In this document: positions 27,399 to 35,007 of the stretch, piece after piece
Layout of the letters: every line of letters begins with the position of its first letter
Position numbering within the stretch: the first letter of the stretch is position 1
Source: a bacterium
GTDB lineage: Bacteria > UBP6 > JAFGXH01
Length of the DNA stretch: 53,355 nucleotides
Assembly: GCA_027064085.1 (NCBI GenBank)
Contig: JAMOQH010000061.1
Location: 1-53,355, forward strand
Direction: 5' to 3'
Notes under the pieces: model-generated
The model's input: the letters and a program-made list of their open reading frames with translations, nothing else
Told to the model about the DNA's origin: nothing
The model's database searches: none
Made by a program: the position numbers and the translations under genes

Positions 27399-27932
27399 AT
27401 GTTAGATATTAGTAAAAATACTGTAAATGCAAGGTTAAAAGATGAGGTTATTAGTAAAAATAGTAGAGTTGATATGTCAAAAAAACGACAAAAAAATAAT
27501 ATTGACCCTGATGGCACTAATTTAGCTATCACAAAAATTAGCAATATTCCTTATGAAGATTTACAAAATAGAATAACATCTATACAAATTGCAAGAGAAG
27601 GGCTTGAGAATAGTGTTTCAATATTAGATAAAATGAAGGAGCTTGTTTATTCTGATAGTAGTGATAGAGTAGAGAGTTTTAATAAAAAGAGATTTGAAAA
27701 TTTAAAAGAAAAATTAGCAATTGAGAAAAATCAATTAGAAAACTCTATTAAGGACTTAAATAATTCTAAGAGTAATAAAGTTTTAAATGAAAGAGTTAAT
27801 CAAAATGAAGAAAAAGTTGAAAACAATAAAAGAGGACATTTAGAATTTATAAAATCATTAAAATCAGTTCCTGATTTAAATTCTATTCATAAAGGGTTAA
27901 CCTCAGAAAAGGTTGCTTCACTTCTTAGTTAG
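27399..27932 (+). CDS. Small coiled-coil protein of unknown function
   Basis: Unrecognised 177-aa cytoplasmic protein without signal or membrane segment. It starts at the ATG after GGAGG (27389-27393). The middle (about 55-125) is strongly helical and charged. The stretch ITSIQIAREGLENSVSILD followed by KMKELVYSDSS is organised like the N-terminal D1 helix of flagellins (...ALNEINNxLQRMRELA...), which is the only resemblance I see. It lacks the flagellin C-terminal helix and the rest of the fold. It stands alone, divergent from the AgmX-like gene and convergent with the foldase gene, overlapping the 3' end of the latter by 15 bases. Confidence 0.65.
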   Translation: MLDISKNTVNARLKDEVISKNSRVDMSKKRQKNNIDPDGTNLAITKISNIPYEDLQNRITSIQIAREGLENSVSILDKMKELVYSDSSDRVESFNKKRFENLKEKLAIEKNQLENSIKDLNNSKSNKVLNERVNQNEEKVENNKRGHLEFIKSLKSVPDLNSIHKGLTSEKVASLLS

Positions 27933-28760
27933 TTCTTTTCTTTTTTGGTTTATGAAATTATTTAGTACAATTTCTTGCTTATTGCTTAATATTTGAATTC
28001 GAATTTTATTTTTTACATCGTTCAAATTCATGTATTGGTTTGATTTTATGTTTTTTACATAAAAAATATGATAACCAACATTTGATTGAACTATTTTTGA
28101 GTATTTACCTTTTTTTATTTTAAATGCTAAGTCAAAGTATGAGGGTAAATCTTTTTTTGTAACCCAACCAATTAAACCGTTATTTTTTTTTTCAGGGGCT
28201 TCAGAGTATTTATATGCTAATTTTCCAAAGCTAAATTTTTTATTTTCTTCAAGTTTTTTTAATACTTTTATTATTTTAGGTTTTGATTCAGAAAATATGT
28301 GATACAGTAAAATTTCTTTTTTTATTGTAAATTTGTCTAAATGTGAATAATAATAGTTTTCAATTTCTTTGTTTGTAACTTTTATATTTTTAAATAGTTT
28401 TTTTAGAAATAAATCAATATATGTATCTAGCTCTATATTTTTAAGAATAATTTTTTTAGGTATATTATTTTTCACAGCAATTAATTCTAGATTATTAGTA
28501 TTGTATTGTTGTTTTAAGTCGAATATTTTTTGAAAATATAGGTTTTTATCAAACTTAAGTTCTTTTCTAGCTTCTTTATATAAAATAAGCCTATCTTCAA
28601 TTTCTTTTTTTAAAATAGACTTTAGTTCAGTTTCATCAAAATTTATATCATTTTTATATAAATTATATTCTTGTGAATATTTAATCAAGAATAATTTTTT
28701 GAATAAATCGTTTTCGGAAGGAGAAAGTAATACTGAAAAAATAATAGCAAAGATAAGCAT
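27918..28760 (-). CDS. SurA/PpiC-like periplasmic peptidyl-prolyl isomerase
   Basis: A 280-aa exported protein: a short signal sequence (about 1-13), a SurA-N-like helical chaperone region (about 15-130), and one parvulin-type rotamase domain (about 140-235; LLYHIF...FGKLAYKYSEAPEKKNNGLIGWV...GKYSKIVQSNVGYHIFYV). It would assist folding of outer-membrane proteins in the periplasm. Only one parvulin domain is present, unlike E. coli SurA with two, and the protein is unusually Lys-rich. The start is ATG at 28760 with AAAGG upstream. The tRNA-Ser terminator sits directly upstream (28774-28805), so the gene needs its own promoter or read-through. Confidence 0.85.
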   Translation of the reverse strand: MLIFAIIFSVLLSPSENDLFKKLFLIKYSQEYNLYKNDINFDETELKSILKKEIEDRLILYKEARKELKFDKNLYFQKIFDLKQQYNTNNLELIAVKNNIPKKIILKNIELDTYIDLFLKKLFKNIKVTNKEIENYYYSHLDKFTIKKEILLYHIFSESKPKIIKVLKKLEENKKFSFGKLAYKYSEAPEKKNNGLIGWVTKKDLPSYFDLAFKIKKGKYSKIVQSNVGYHIFYVKNIKSNQYMNLNDVKNKIRIQILSNKQEIVLNNFINQKRKELTKK

Positions 28761-28773
28761 AGATACCTTTTAA

Positions 28774-28805
28774 ATAAAAAAAGGGTGCTTTGCAATAAGC
28801 ACCCT
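28774..28805 (-). terminator. Rho-independent terminator after tRNA-Ser
   Basis: On the minus strand a 9-bp stem AGGGTGCTT / AAGCACCCT with a 6-base loop (28782-28805) is followed by a run of seven T. It ends the tRNA transcript a few bases after the CCA. Confidence 0.85.
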
Positions 28806-28810
28806 CCTAT

Positions 28811-28896
28811 TGGCGGACGGGGGGGGATTCGAACCCCCGGTACTTGCATACACACGCTTTCCAAGCGTGCACCTTAAACCACTCGGACACCCCTCC
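28811..28896 (-). tRNA. tRNA-Ser (anticodon GGA)
   Basis: An 86-base class II tRNA on the minus strand. It has a GTGTCCGAGTGG D-arm typical of serine tRNAs and an anticodon arm CACGC-TTGGAAA-GCGTG giving anticodon GGA (codons UCC/UCU). The long variable arm contains a GTA/TAC stem. The T-arm is GGGGG-TTCGAAT-CCCCC, with discriminator G and an encoded CCA. The acceptor stem GGAGGGG/CCCGTCC has one G-G mismatch at pair 4:69. It has its own promoter and terminator. Confidence 0.95.
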
Positions 28897-28908
28897 AAAC
28901 TAACTATA

Positions 28909-28936
28909 AGTATAAATAATTTATTATTTAAGTCAA
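28909..28936 (-). promoter_or_regulatory. Promoter of tRNA-Ser
   Basis: Minus-strand TTGACT (28931-28936), 16-base spacer, TATACT (28909-28914), placing the start about 6 bases before the mature tRNA 5' end. Confidence 0.65.
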
Positions 28937-29059
28937 GGATTTTTTCATTATTTTAAAACTTTAGAGCCAGGTTTTAAATCAAATATTGAATTATAATCAT
29001 TGTTTTGTTATTATGATAAGTAAGTTATGTTATTACTTTTTATGGAATGAGGAGAAAAT

Positions 29060-29371
29060 ATGGGATACAGAACTATTAAAACAACACCAGAAGCAGAATA
29101 TATCAAAAAACAAGAAATTTTAACTCTTAAGAAAAAAGCTTTAGAAATAAAAAAGCAACAAGATGAAGCAGAAAAAAAGAGATTAAAAGAATTGCATTAT
29201 ATGCATTGTCCTAAATGTGGTGAAAAAATGGATGAAATTGAATTAAATGGTATTAAAATAGATAAGTGCTTTTCTTGTAATGGTACTTTTTTTGATGATG
29301 GAGAACTAGAAGAGCTTATTGATGCAAGTAAAGATTCATTTATGAAAAGTTTTTTCTCATTTTTTAAATAA
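29060..29371 (+). CDS. TFIIB-type zinc-ribbon protein
   Basis: A 103-aa cytoplasmic protein. A charged coiled-coil N-terminus (about 10-45) is followed by a zf-TFIIB (PF13453-type) zinc ribbon: C50, C53 in CPKCGEKMDEIEL, C70, C73 in IDKCFSCNGTFFDDGELEEL. The family is common but its role is unclear; members are often fused to membrane or rhomboid segments, which are absent here. The start ATG has GAGGAG upstream. Its stop shares one base with the miaA start, so the two are translationally coupled. Confidence 0.9.
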   Translation: MGYRTIKTTPEAEYIKKQEILTLKKKALEIKKQQDEAEKKRLKELHYMHCPKCGEKMDEIELNGIKIDKCFSCNGTFFDDGELEELIDASKDSFMKSFFSFFK

Positions 29372-30294
29372 TGAATAACAAAATTATAATAATAACAGGT
29401 CAAACGGCTACTAGTAAAACAGATTTAGCTATAAAGTTAGCACAGTATTATAATACTGAAATAATTAATGCAGATGCTGTTATTTTTTATAAGTATATGG
29501 ATATTGGTGGTGCTAAGCCAAATGCTAAAGAATTATCTATGGTAATACATCATCTTATAGGTATAAAAGAGCCCCACGAAGACTTTACTGCTAATCATTT
29601 TATGTTGGAAGCAGATAAGATAATAAAAAAACTTCATACTCAAAATAAAATACCTATAGTTGTAGGTGGTTCACAATTATATATTAAAGCTTTATTACGG
29701 GGATTTTTTAAGATTCCTGATACACCACAAGGTATTAAAAACAAATGGAGAAAATTACTAAAAGAAAATGGAAGTAAATATTTACACCAAGAATTAGAAA
29801 AAGTCGACCCAGAATCAGCAATTAGATTGCATCCAAATGATAGTCAACGCCTAGAAAGAGCTCTAGAAGTGTTTGAAACGACTGGTAAAACTATTACAGA
29901 ATTCCAAAAAGAACATCAATTTAAAGATTTACGATATAATTATATTAAACTTGCGACTTTTTATGAAAGAGAAGAATTATATGCTAGGATAAATAAAAGA
30001 GTTAAAATAATGGTAGATATGGGCCTAGAGCAAGAAGTGAGAAGTCTTTTAGGTATGGGATATACTCCAGAAAATACCAAGATAATGAAGGCAATAGCAT
30101 ATCCAGAATTTACAAAATATATAAACAAAGAGTGGAGTCTTGAGGAAGCTATAACTAAAATTCAGCAACACACAAGAAATTTCGCAAAACGGCAAACAAC
30201 GGGATTAAAATCAGAGCCTGAAGTAAATTGGCTTAATAAAGAGAATAATTTTAATGAAGCAGTTAAGTTAATAGATAGTTTTTTAAATGATTAA
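29371..30294 (+). CDS. miaA: tRNA dimethylallyltransferase (divergent MiaA)
   Basis: MiaA transfers a dimethylallyl group to N6 of A37 in tRNAs reading codons starting with U. At 307 aa it is full length. Family landmarks: INADAVIFYKYMDIGGAKP (usually 'ISADSxQxYrgmdIGTAKP'), HHLIGIKEPHEDFTANHF, GGSQLYIKALL, NDSQRLERALEVFETTGKT and IMKAIAYPEF. Several normally strict positions differ: the P-loop reads GQTATSKT with Ser for the second Gly of GxxxxGKT, GTAKP is GGAKP, and the GGTGLY motif is GGSQLY. These may be lineage-specific, or the enzyme may be altered. It is coupled to the zinc-ribbon gene upstream. The adjacent tRNA-Ser(GGA) reads UCN codons, whose tRNAs are typical MiaA substrates, though the closeness may be chance. 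Confidence 0.88.
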   Translation: MNNKIIIITGQTATSKTDLAIKLAQYYNTEIINADAVIFYKYMDIGGAKPNAKELSMVIHHLIGIKEPHEDFTANHFMLEADKIIKKLHTQNKIPIVVGGSQLYIKALLRGFFKIPDTPQGIKNKWRKLLKENGSKYLHQELEKVDPESAIRLHPNDSQRLERALEVFETTGKTITEFQKEHQFKDLRYNYIKLATFYEREELYARINKRVKIMVDMGLEQEVRSLLGMGYTPENTKIMKAIAYPEFTKYINKEWSLEEAITKIQQHTRNFAKRQTTGLKSEPEVNWLNKENNFNEAVKLIDSFLND

Positions 30295-30295
30295 G

Positions 30296-30328
30296 CCCTT
30301 TCAAACAGCTGTTTTACAGGGATTTTTT
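30296..30328 (+). terminator. Probable terminator after miaA
   Basis: A 26-base imperfect palindrome (30296-30321; CCCT...AAACAGCTGTTT...AGGG) is followed by a run of six T (30323-30328), immediately after the miaA stop. The centre is weak in GC, so strength is uncertain. Confidence 0.5.
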
Positions 30329-30341
30329 AGCCTTAAAAAGT

Positions 30342-30446
30342 CTAAAAAATAAAGATAAATATAATAGGAATAATAAGTCCAAGAACTCCTAAAGTCGTTC
30401 CTCTCCATTTTAAACCTTTTTTTCCTTTTAAGTTAAATAGTTGATA
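30342..30446 (-). pseudogene. Possible remnant of a small membrane-protein gene
   Basis: A minus-strand open frame of 34 codons without any ATG, GTG or TTG reads like a protein C-terminus: KGKKGLKWRG, then a hydrophobic helix LGVLGLIIPIIFIFIF and a stop. It resembles the end of small GxxLGxxGL membrane proteins (DUF4190-like). With a stop in frame just upstream and no start, it is either a decayed fragment or chance. Confidence 0.2.
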
Positions 30447-30465
30447 TTATAGTGTAATATATAAT

Positions 30466-31638
30466 TTATTTTAGATTACTTAAAAAGCTTTTACCAAATT
30501 CAGCTTTATCTACTAAGTTAAAGTTGTCTAGAATTGTTGCACTAACATCTGCAAATGAGCTTCTTATTCCTAGTACTCCTTGTTCTTTAAATGAGGGAGA
30601 AAACACCATTAAAGGAACATATTCGCGAGTATGGTCTGTGCCATGATGAGTAGGGTCACAACCATGATCTGCCACATAAATAAGCAGGTCATCATCTGAC
30701 ATTTTATTCATAAAATCAGCTGTAAAAGTATCTGTTTCTTTTAAGGCATCATAGTAACCCCGTGGATTTCTTCTGTGTCCATATAGCATATCAAAATCAA
30801 CTAAATTAACAAAAATTAAGCCATTTTGCTTTTTATTTAATAATTCCATAGTTTTATTTAAACCATCAGTGTTACCTTTAGTTGAAATTTCTGTAGTTGT
30901 TCCTCTGTGGGCAAAGATATCTCCAATTTTACCAACTGCAACTACAGGTATATCATTGTCTTTTAATACATCTAGCATAGTATTACTTTCTGGAACCATA
31001 GAATAATCATGTCTGTTGTAAGTTCGCTTAAATTCGCCTTTTTTATTACCTATAAAAGGCCTTGCAATAACTCTTGCTATATTATATTTATCAAGCATTT
31101 CTCTAGTTATTTTACAGATTTTGTATAATTCTTCTATAGGAACAACATCTTCATGTGCTGCAATTTGAAAAACTGAATCAGCAGATGTGTAAACAATTAG
31201 TTTTTTAGTTTTAAGATGTTCTTCACCAAATTTATCTAAAATTACCGTTCCACTTTCAGCATAATTACCTAAAAAGTCATAACCCGTTTTTTCTTTCCAT
31301 TCTTCCATAATTTCTTTTGGAAAACCTGTATTTGTATAGGTAGAGAATCCAGATTTAACAGGAGCTCCAGCCATTTCCCAATGTCCAGTTGTTGTATCTT
31401 TACCAAATGAATATTCGCTCATAATACCATAATATCCCTTTTCTGGTTTAAGTTCTAAATTTTTATTAAGCATATTACTTAAACCCAGTTTATTTAAAGT
31501 ATTAAGTTCATTTTTACCATTATATTCTACAGTATGTCCAATTGTGTTTGCTCCTTTATCATTAAATTTTTCAGCATCAGGCATTTCACCAACACCAGCA
31601 GAGTCAAGAACAATTAAATATATATTTTTACTTTTCAT
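30466..31638 (-). CDS. deoB: Phosphopentomutase
   Basis: DeoB interconverts ribose/deoxyribose 1- and 5-phosphates in nucleoside salvage, in the cytoplasm. It belongs to the alkaline-phosphatase superfamily with two Mn ions. At 390 aa it is the standard length. Visible motifs: IVLDSAGVGEMPDAEKF (metal Asp), GANTIGH, the catalytic-Thr region GKDTTTGHWEMAG, NLVDFDMLYGHRRN and VADHGCDPTHHGTDHTREYVP (metal His/Asp). The ATG has GAGG upstream and a TGTTATAAT extended -10 box about 30 bases before it. It is transcribed alone, with no purine-nucleoside phosphorylase next to it. Confidence 0.97.
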   Translation of the reverse strand: MKSKNIYLIVLDSAGVGEMPDAEKFNDKGANTIGHTVEYNGKNELNTLNKLGLSNMLNKNLELKPEKGYYGIMSEYSFGKDTTTGHWEMAGAPVKSGFSTYTNTGFPKEIMEEWKEKTGYDFLGNYAESGTVILDKFGEEHLKTKKLIVYTSADSVFQIAAHEDVVPIEELYKICKITREMLDKYNIARVIARPFIGNKKGEFKRTYNRHDYSMVPESNTMLDVLKDNDIPVVAVGKIGDIFAHRGTTTEISTKGNTDGLNKTMELLNKKQNGLIFVNLVDFDMLYGHRRNPRGYYDALKETDTFTADFMNKMSDDDLLIYVADHGCDPTHHGTDHTREYVPLMVFSPSFKEQGVLGIRSSFADVSATILDNFNLVDKAEFGKSFLSNLK

Positions 31639-31665
31639 AAAAGTACCTCATAAAAATTGAGCCAC

Positions 31666-31674
31666 ATTATAACA
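31666..31674 (-). promoter_or_regulatory. Extended -10 promoter of deoB
   Basis: Minus-strand TGTTATAAT, a perfect -10 box with the upstream TGn extension. No good -35 at the usual distance; a TTGACA lies too far upstream (about 44 bases) to pair with it. Confidence 0.5.
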
Positions 31675-31774
31675 ATTATTATTTTTAAATAAAAGGTTTT
31701 TTATTTTTTTTGTCAATTTATAGTAAATATTTTTACTTTATGTTAAAGTGACCATAAATACTTGGAGTTAAAAT

Positions 31775-32989
31775 ATGAAAACAAAAGATTTTATTGACTT
31801 ACATGCACATCCTTCATTAAAGTTATACTATTTTCCATATTTATTTAAGAATTTTAAAATAAAAACATTTTCAGGGCCGATTTTTAATCCATTAGGCATG
31901 AGAACTCGTTATTCTAATATAAATAAATCAACAGTTAAGGTAATTATTAATGCCCACTATGTTATAGAAAAGAATTTTTTAAAAGAAGGATTTAAAAAAC
32001 CATTCTTAGGCTTCTTATGGGCTTTTGCCCCTTCTGTTGTTCATAAAATAATGAGTAAAGAACCTTACGAATCATTAATTGAACAATTTGATTTACTTGA
32101 AGAATCGGTTAATAAAATAAAATATAAAAGTAATGAAAAAAAATTGAAAATGGTATATTCATATTCAGATTTAGAAAAACTAAAAGAAAATGAAGTAGCT
32201 GTTATTCATGCAATAGAGGGGGCTCATTCTTTAGGAGAGCCTAGATTAAATGAGTCAAAAGAACATTTTTTTAAACTTGTTGAAACGAGGATAAAATACT
32301 TAAAGAGTAGGGGGTTAGCAATAGTTGGAATTGCTCATTTTTGGGACAATATGTTTATGCCTCAAACAGATGGTACAGAAATAATTGAAAAGAAAAAAAA
32401 TGGTAAAATTATAGGAAAAAGAAATGACTTAACTTTTAAAATGAAAAGAGCTACTTGGAAATTTGGAGATAAAGAAAGATTATCTAAAGAATTTATAGAG
32501 TTATTACTAAAAAATGATATACTAATTGATATAGTGCATACTCAAGAACATGCAAGAGATGAAATTTATAAGCTTTGTAAAAATTATAATAAACCATTAG
32601 TTGTTTCTCATGTTGGTTTAAAGCATTTTTTTAATCATGAGTATAATCTTTCAGATCAAGAATTATTGGAAATACATAAATTAAAGGGAATTATAGGGCT
32701 AATATTTTCAAAAAGATGGCTTACTGCTCCAGAAAACAGAAAGAATAATAAAGGAGGTATAGAAGATTTGATAGAAAATATAAAATATATAAAAAAACTT
32801 ACAGGAGATGTTTCAATTATAGGCCTAGGAACAGATTTTGATGGTTTTACTACTCCATTTACTGATTGTTATACTTATGCACAAACAAATACACTAACAA
32901 CTCGTTTGGAAAAGGAGTTTAGCAAAAAAGAACTTGAAGATATTTTGCATAATAATGCATTAAGAGTTTTAAAATTAGTTTGGAAATAA
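31775..32989 (+). CDS. Membrane dipeptidase (M19, renal dipeptidase family)
   Basis: A zinc-dependent dipeptidase of the M19 amidohydrolase-like family, 404 aa, with no signal peptide and so probably cytoplasmic. Metal ligands visible: DLHAHP (H10, H12), the bridging Glu in VIHAIEGAHSLGE, the second-zinc His in IVGIAHFWDN or VVSHVGLKHFF, and the final GLGTDFDGF. Members cleave dipeptides, including D-amino-acid and cysteinyl-glycine types. It starts at ATG 31775 after GGAG. The gap before the following secreted-protein gene (65 bases) contains a separate promoter, so the two are probably independent. Confidence 0.93.
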   Translation: MKTKDFIDLHAHPSLKLYYFPYLFKNFKIKTFSGPIFNPLGMRTRYSNINKSTVKVIINAHYVIEKNFLKEGFKKPFLGFLWAFAPSVVHKIMSKEPYESLIEQFDLLEESVNKIKYKSNEKKLKMVYSYSDLEKLKENEVAVIHAIEGAHSLGEPRLNESKEHFFKLVETRIKYLKSRGLAIVGIAHFWDNMFMPQTDGTEIIEKKKNGKIIGKRNDLTFKMKRATWKFGDKERLSKEFIELLLKNDILIDIVHTQEHARDEIYKLCKNYNKPLVVSHVGLKHFFNHEYNLSDQELLEIHKLKGIIGLIFSKRWLTAPENRKNNKGGIEDLIENIKYIKKLTGDVSIIGLGTDFDGFTTPFTDCYTYAQTNTLTTRLEKEFSKKELEDILHNNALRVLKLVWK

Positions 32990-33005
32990 AATTATTCCAT
33001 TTAAC

Positions 33006-33034
33006 TTGATAAAAATAAATAACTTTGATAAAGT
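33006..33034 (+). promoter_or_regulatory. Promoter of the TIM-barrel/EGF secreted-protein operon
   Basis: TTGATA (33006-33011), 17-base spacer, TAAAGT (33029-33034), then GGAGG and the ATG at 33055. It excludes an upstream in-frame start at 33025. Confidence 0.5.
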
Positions 33035-33054
33035 CTTTTTACTTAGGAGGTATT

Positions 33055-35007
33055 ATGAAGTCTTTGTTAATTTTATTTTTGATTATAACATCGTATAATC
33101 TGTTTTCAAAAGCTCCAAAATTAGAAAATATATTTTTTATATTTTCTTCTGATACAGAGTATAATATTAAATCAAATAATAGCCATTGTTTAACAATAAA
33201 TAGTTCTTTTAAAGAAGCTAAAAAAGTGCATCAAAAAGCTATTTATATAAAATTATTAAATTCTGAAACTTGTAAAATGGCGAATAAAGAAATTATTATT
33301 AAATATAGCAATCAAAAGGAGATAGTTATCCCCATAAAAAATAATAAATATCCATCTATAAGTGATATAAATACTCAAAATAACAATGATATATATTCTA
33401 TGCTTAGTCCGTCAGGAGTGCTTTTACTTGAAATAAATACTAAGAAAACAAGCCACAAAGTTCCATCTCCAACAAATACTGATGGTTCTAAATATAAAAT
33501 AACTTTTCCATGGTTATGCTTAGAATTTTGTGGTGGAGATAGTGGTGCAGAAATAGCAGAAATTTCAAGAAATAAAGAGAGCTTAACTTCTGTATCATAC
33601 GAAAGATTTACTATGGATAATGGAACATGGACTACCTTAAATATGACAGACCCAACTACAACAATTATAGATAATGATTTAACTGCTTGGCCAATGATTA
33701 GAAGTAATTCAAGAAACTTAAATGAAGATGAAATGGCCACAAATATTGATAATATATGGAATAATAGAGAAACATTAGCAATTCAAATGGTAAATGAAGC
33801 TGTAAATAATAATTATGCAGGTTATTGCATGGATATAGAATTTCAAACATCAAGAACTTCAACTAGAGATAAATATATGCAAATAGTAGATTTTTTTGCT
33901 GATAAATTACATGAAAGTGGTAAAAAACTTATGGTAGCTCATGCACACTGGGCTTCTATGGCACCAATGAGCAGATTAAAAAATACTTCTGTTGACTATG
34001 TTGCAACAATGGACCCTTATACTGCATCTGATTTATTTTTCAGAAAAAATGGAGATGAAACTCAAGGGCAAGCTTATGAAGATTATGCTCAAATAGAACA
34101 CAATAGATTAATTTGGGCATTTGCTTGGGAATACCACACCAAAACTACACAAAATGCAATGTGGAACTGGCTTCAAACAAATGGATATAATGAAAATGTC
34201 GCAGGTGCTGCTGTTTGGAGGGCTCCTGCTGAAAATAGCTGTAAGTCAGGCTGTAATACTTCAACTGAAGGGATAAACTATTATGATGCCTTTGAAAGTT
34301 ACTATCCTATAGATAGAAATGCAAATATTGTATGTAATGGTATTACTTGTTCTAATCATGGAGAATGTATAGAAAATAACTCACAAGCAAACTGTAATTG
34401 TTATGAAGGATATCATGCTCAAGAATTAGAGTGTATTAAAGATATAGAAACTTGCACTGCTGAAATTACTTGTTCTAATCATGGAATATGTGATGATTCA
34501 AGTGGAGTAGTAAAATGCAACTGTGAGCAAGGCTATATAAATGCTAATTTAGAATGTATTAAAAATACTACAACAATAAAAAAAACAATTAAAACTATTA
34601 ATAGTGATAGTTTTAAAGTATCAGGGGCACTTCCTTACTTTCATAATCAGAATATAGGATTAAATGAAAATTCAATTTGGTGTTATCAAGATAATGGTGA
34701 TGTTGAAAATAAAATGGCTTTGACATTTTACAATTTAGCATCTGGTAGATATAGAATTTATACATATATCCCAAGTATTGAAAATCTTTCTAAAAAAGCA
34801 AGATATTCTATAAAAAATGGAGAGAGAATAGAAACTGCTACTATAGATCAAACTAATAATAAAGGTGATTGGACATATTTAGGAGAATTTAATGTAAATG
34901 AAAATTTAGAAATTTCTGTATCTTGCTATGAAGAAAATACAAATATAAATACTTTTAAAAAAATATATTTTTCAGCAATAAAATTAGAATTATTGGAGAC
35001 AGAATGA
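33055..35007 (+). CDS. Secreted GH18-like TIM-barrel protein with EGF and golvesin-like domains
   Basis: A 650-aa exported protein with a Sec signal (about 1-18, no lipobox). After an N-terminal beta region (20-140) comes a TIM-barrel-like domain (about 150-420) with strand motifs resembling GH18: YCMDIEF at the strand-4 position (D-x-E), VDYVATMDPYT at strand 6 and AGAAVWRAPA at strand 8. Two EGF-like modules follow (about 428-505; CSNHGEC and CSNHGIC with CxCxxGY ends). The C-terminal ~130 residues resemble the golvesin/xanthan-lyase C-terminal sandwich (YRIYTYIPS...DQTNNKGDWTYLGEF). It probably binds and perhaps cleaves a glycan outside the cell; the DxE motif is less than the full DxxDxDxE of chitinases, so activity is unproven. 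The start ATG follows AGGAGG. It overlaps the next gene by 4 bases. Confidence 0.8.
   Translation: MKSLLILFLIITSYNLFSKAPKLENIFFIFSSDTEYNIKSNNSHCLTINSSFKEAKKVHQKAIYIKLLNSETCKMANKEIIIKYSNQKEIVIPIKNNKYPSISDINTQNNNDIYSMLSPSGVLLLEINTKKTSHKVPSPTNTDGSKYKITFPWLCLEFCGGDSGAEIAEISRNKESLTSVSYERFTMDNGTWTTLNMTDPTTTIIDNDLTAWPMIRSNSRNLNEDEMATNIDNIWNNRETLAIQMVNEAVNNNYAGYCMDIEFQTSRTSTRDKYMQIVDFFADKLHESGKKLMVAHAHWASMAPMSRLKNTSVDYVATMDPYTASDLFFRKNGDETQGQAYEDYAQIEHNRLIWAFAWEYHTKTTQNAMWNWLQTNGYNENVAGAAVWRAPAENSCKSGCNTSTEGINYYDAFESYYPIDRNANIVCNGITCSNHGECIENNSQANCNCYEGYHAQELECIKDIETCTAEITCSNHGICDDSSGVVKCNCEQGYINANLECIKNTTTIKKTIKTINSDSFKVSGALPYFHNQNIGLNENSIWCYQDNGDVENKMALTFYNLASGRYRIYTYIPSIENLSKKARYSIKNGERIETATIDQTNNKGDWTYLGEFNVNENLEISVSCYEENTNINTFKKIYFSAIKLELLETE

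Noticed and set aside
29371-30294. Calling miaA a pseudogene because of its altered P-loop
   Set aside because: The frame is intact and full length with all other family blocks present, so altered or lineage-specific function is more likely than decay.
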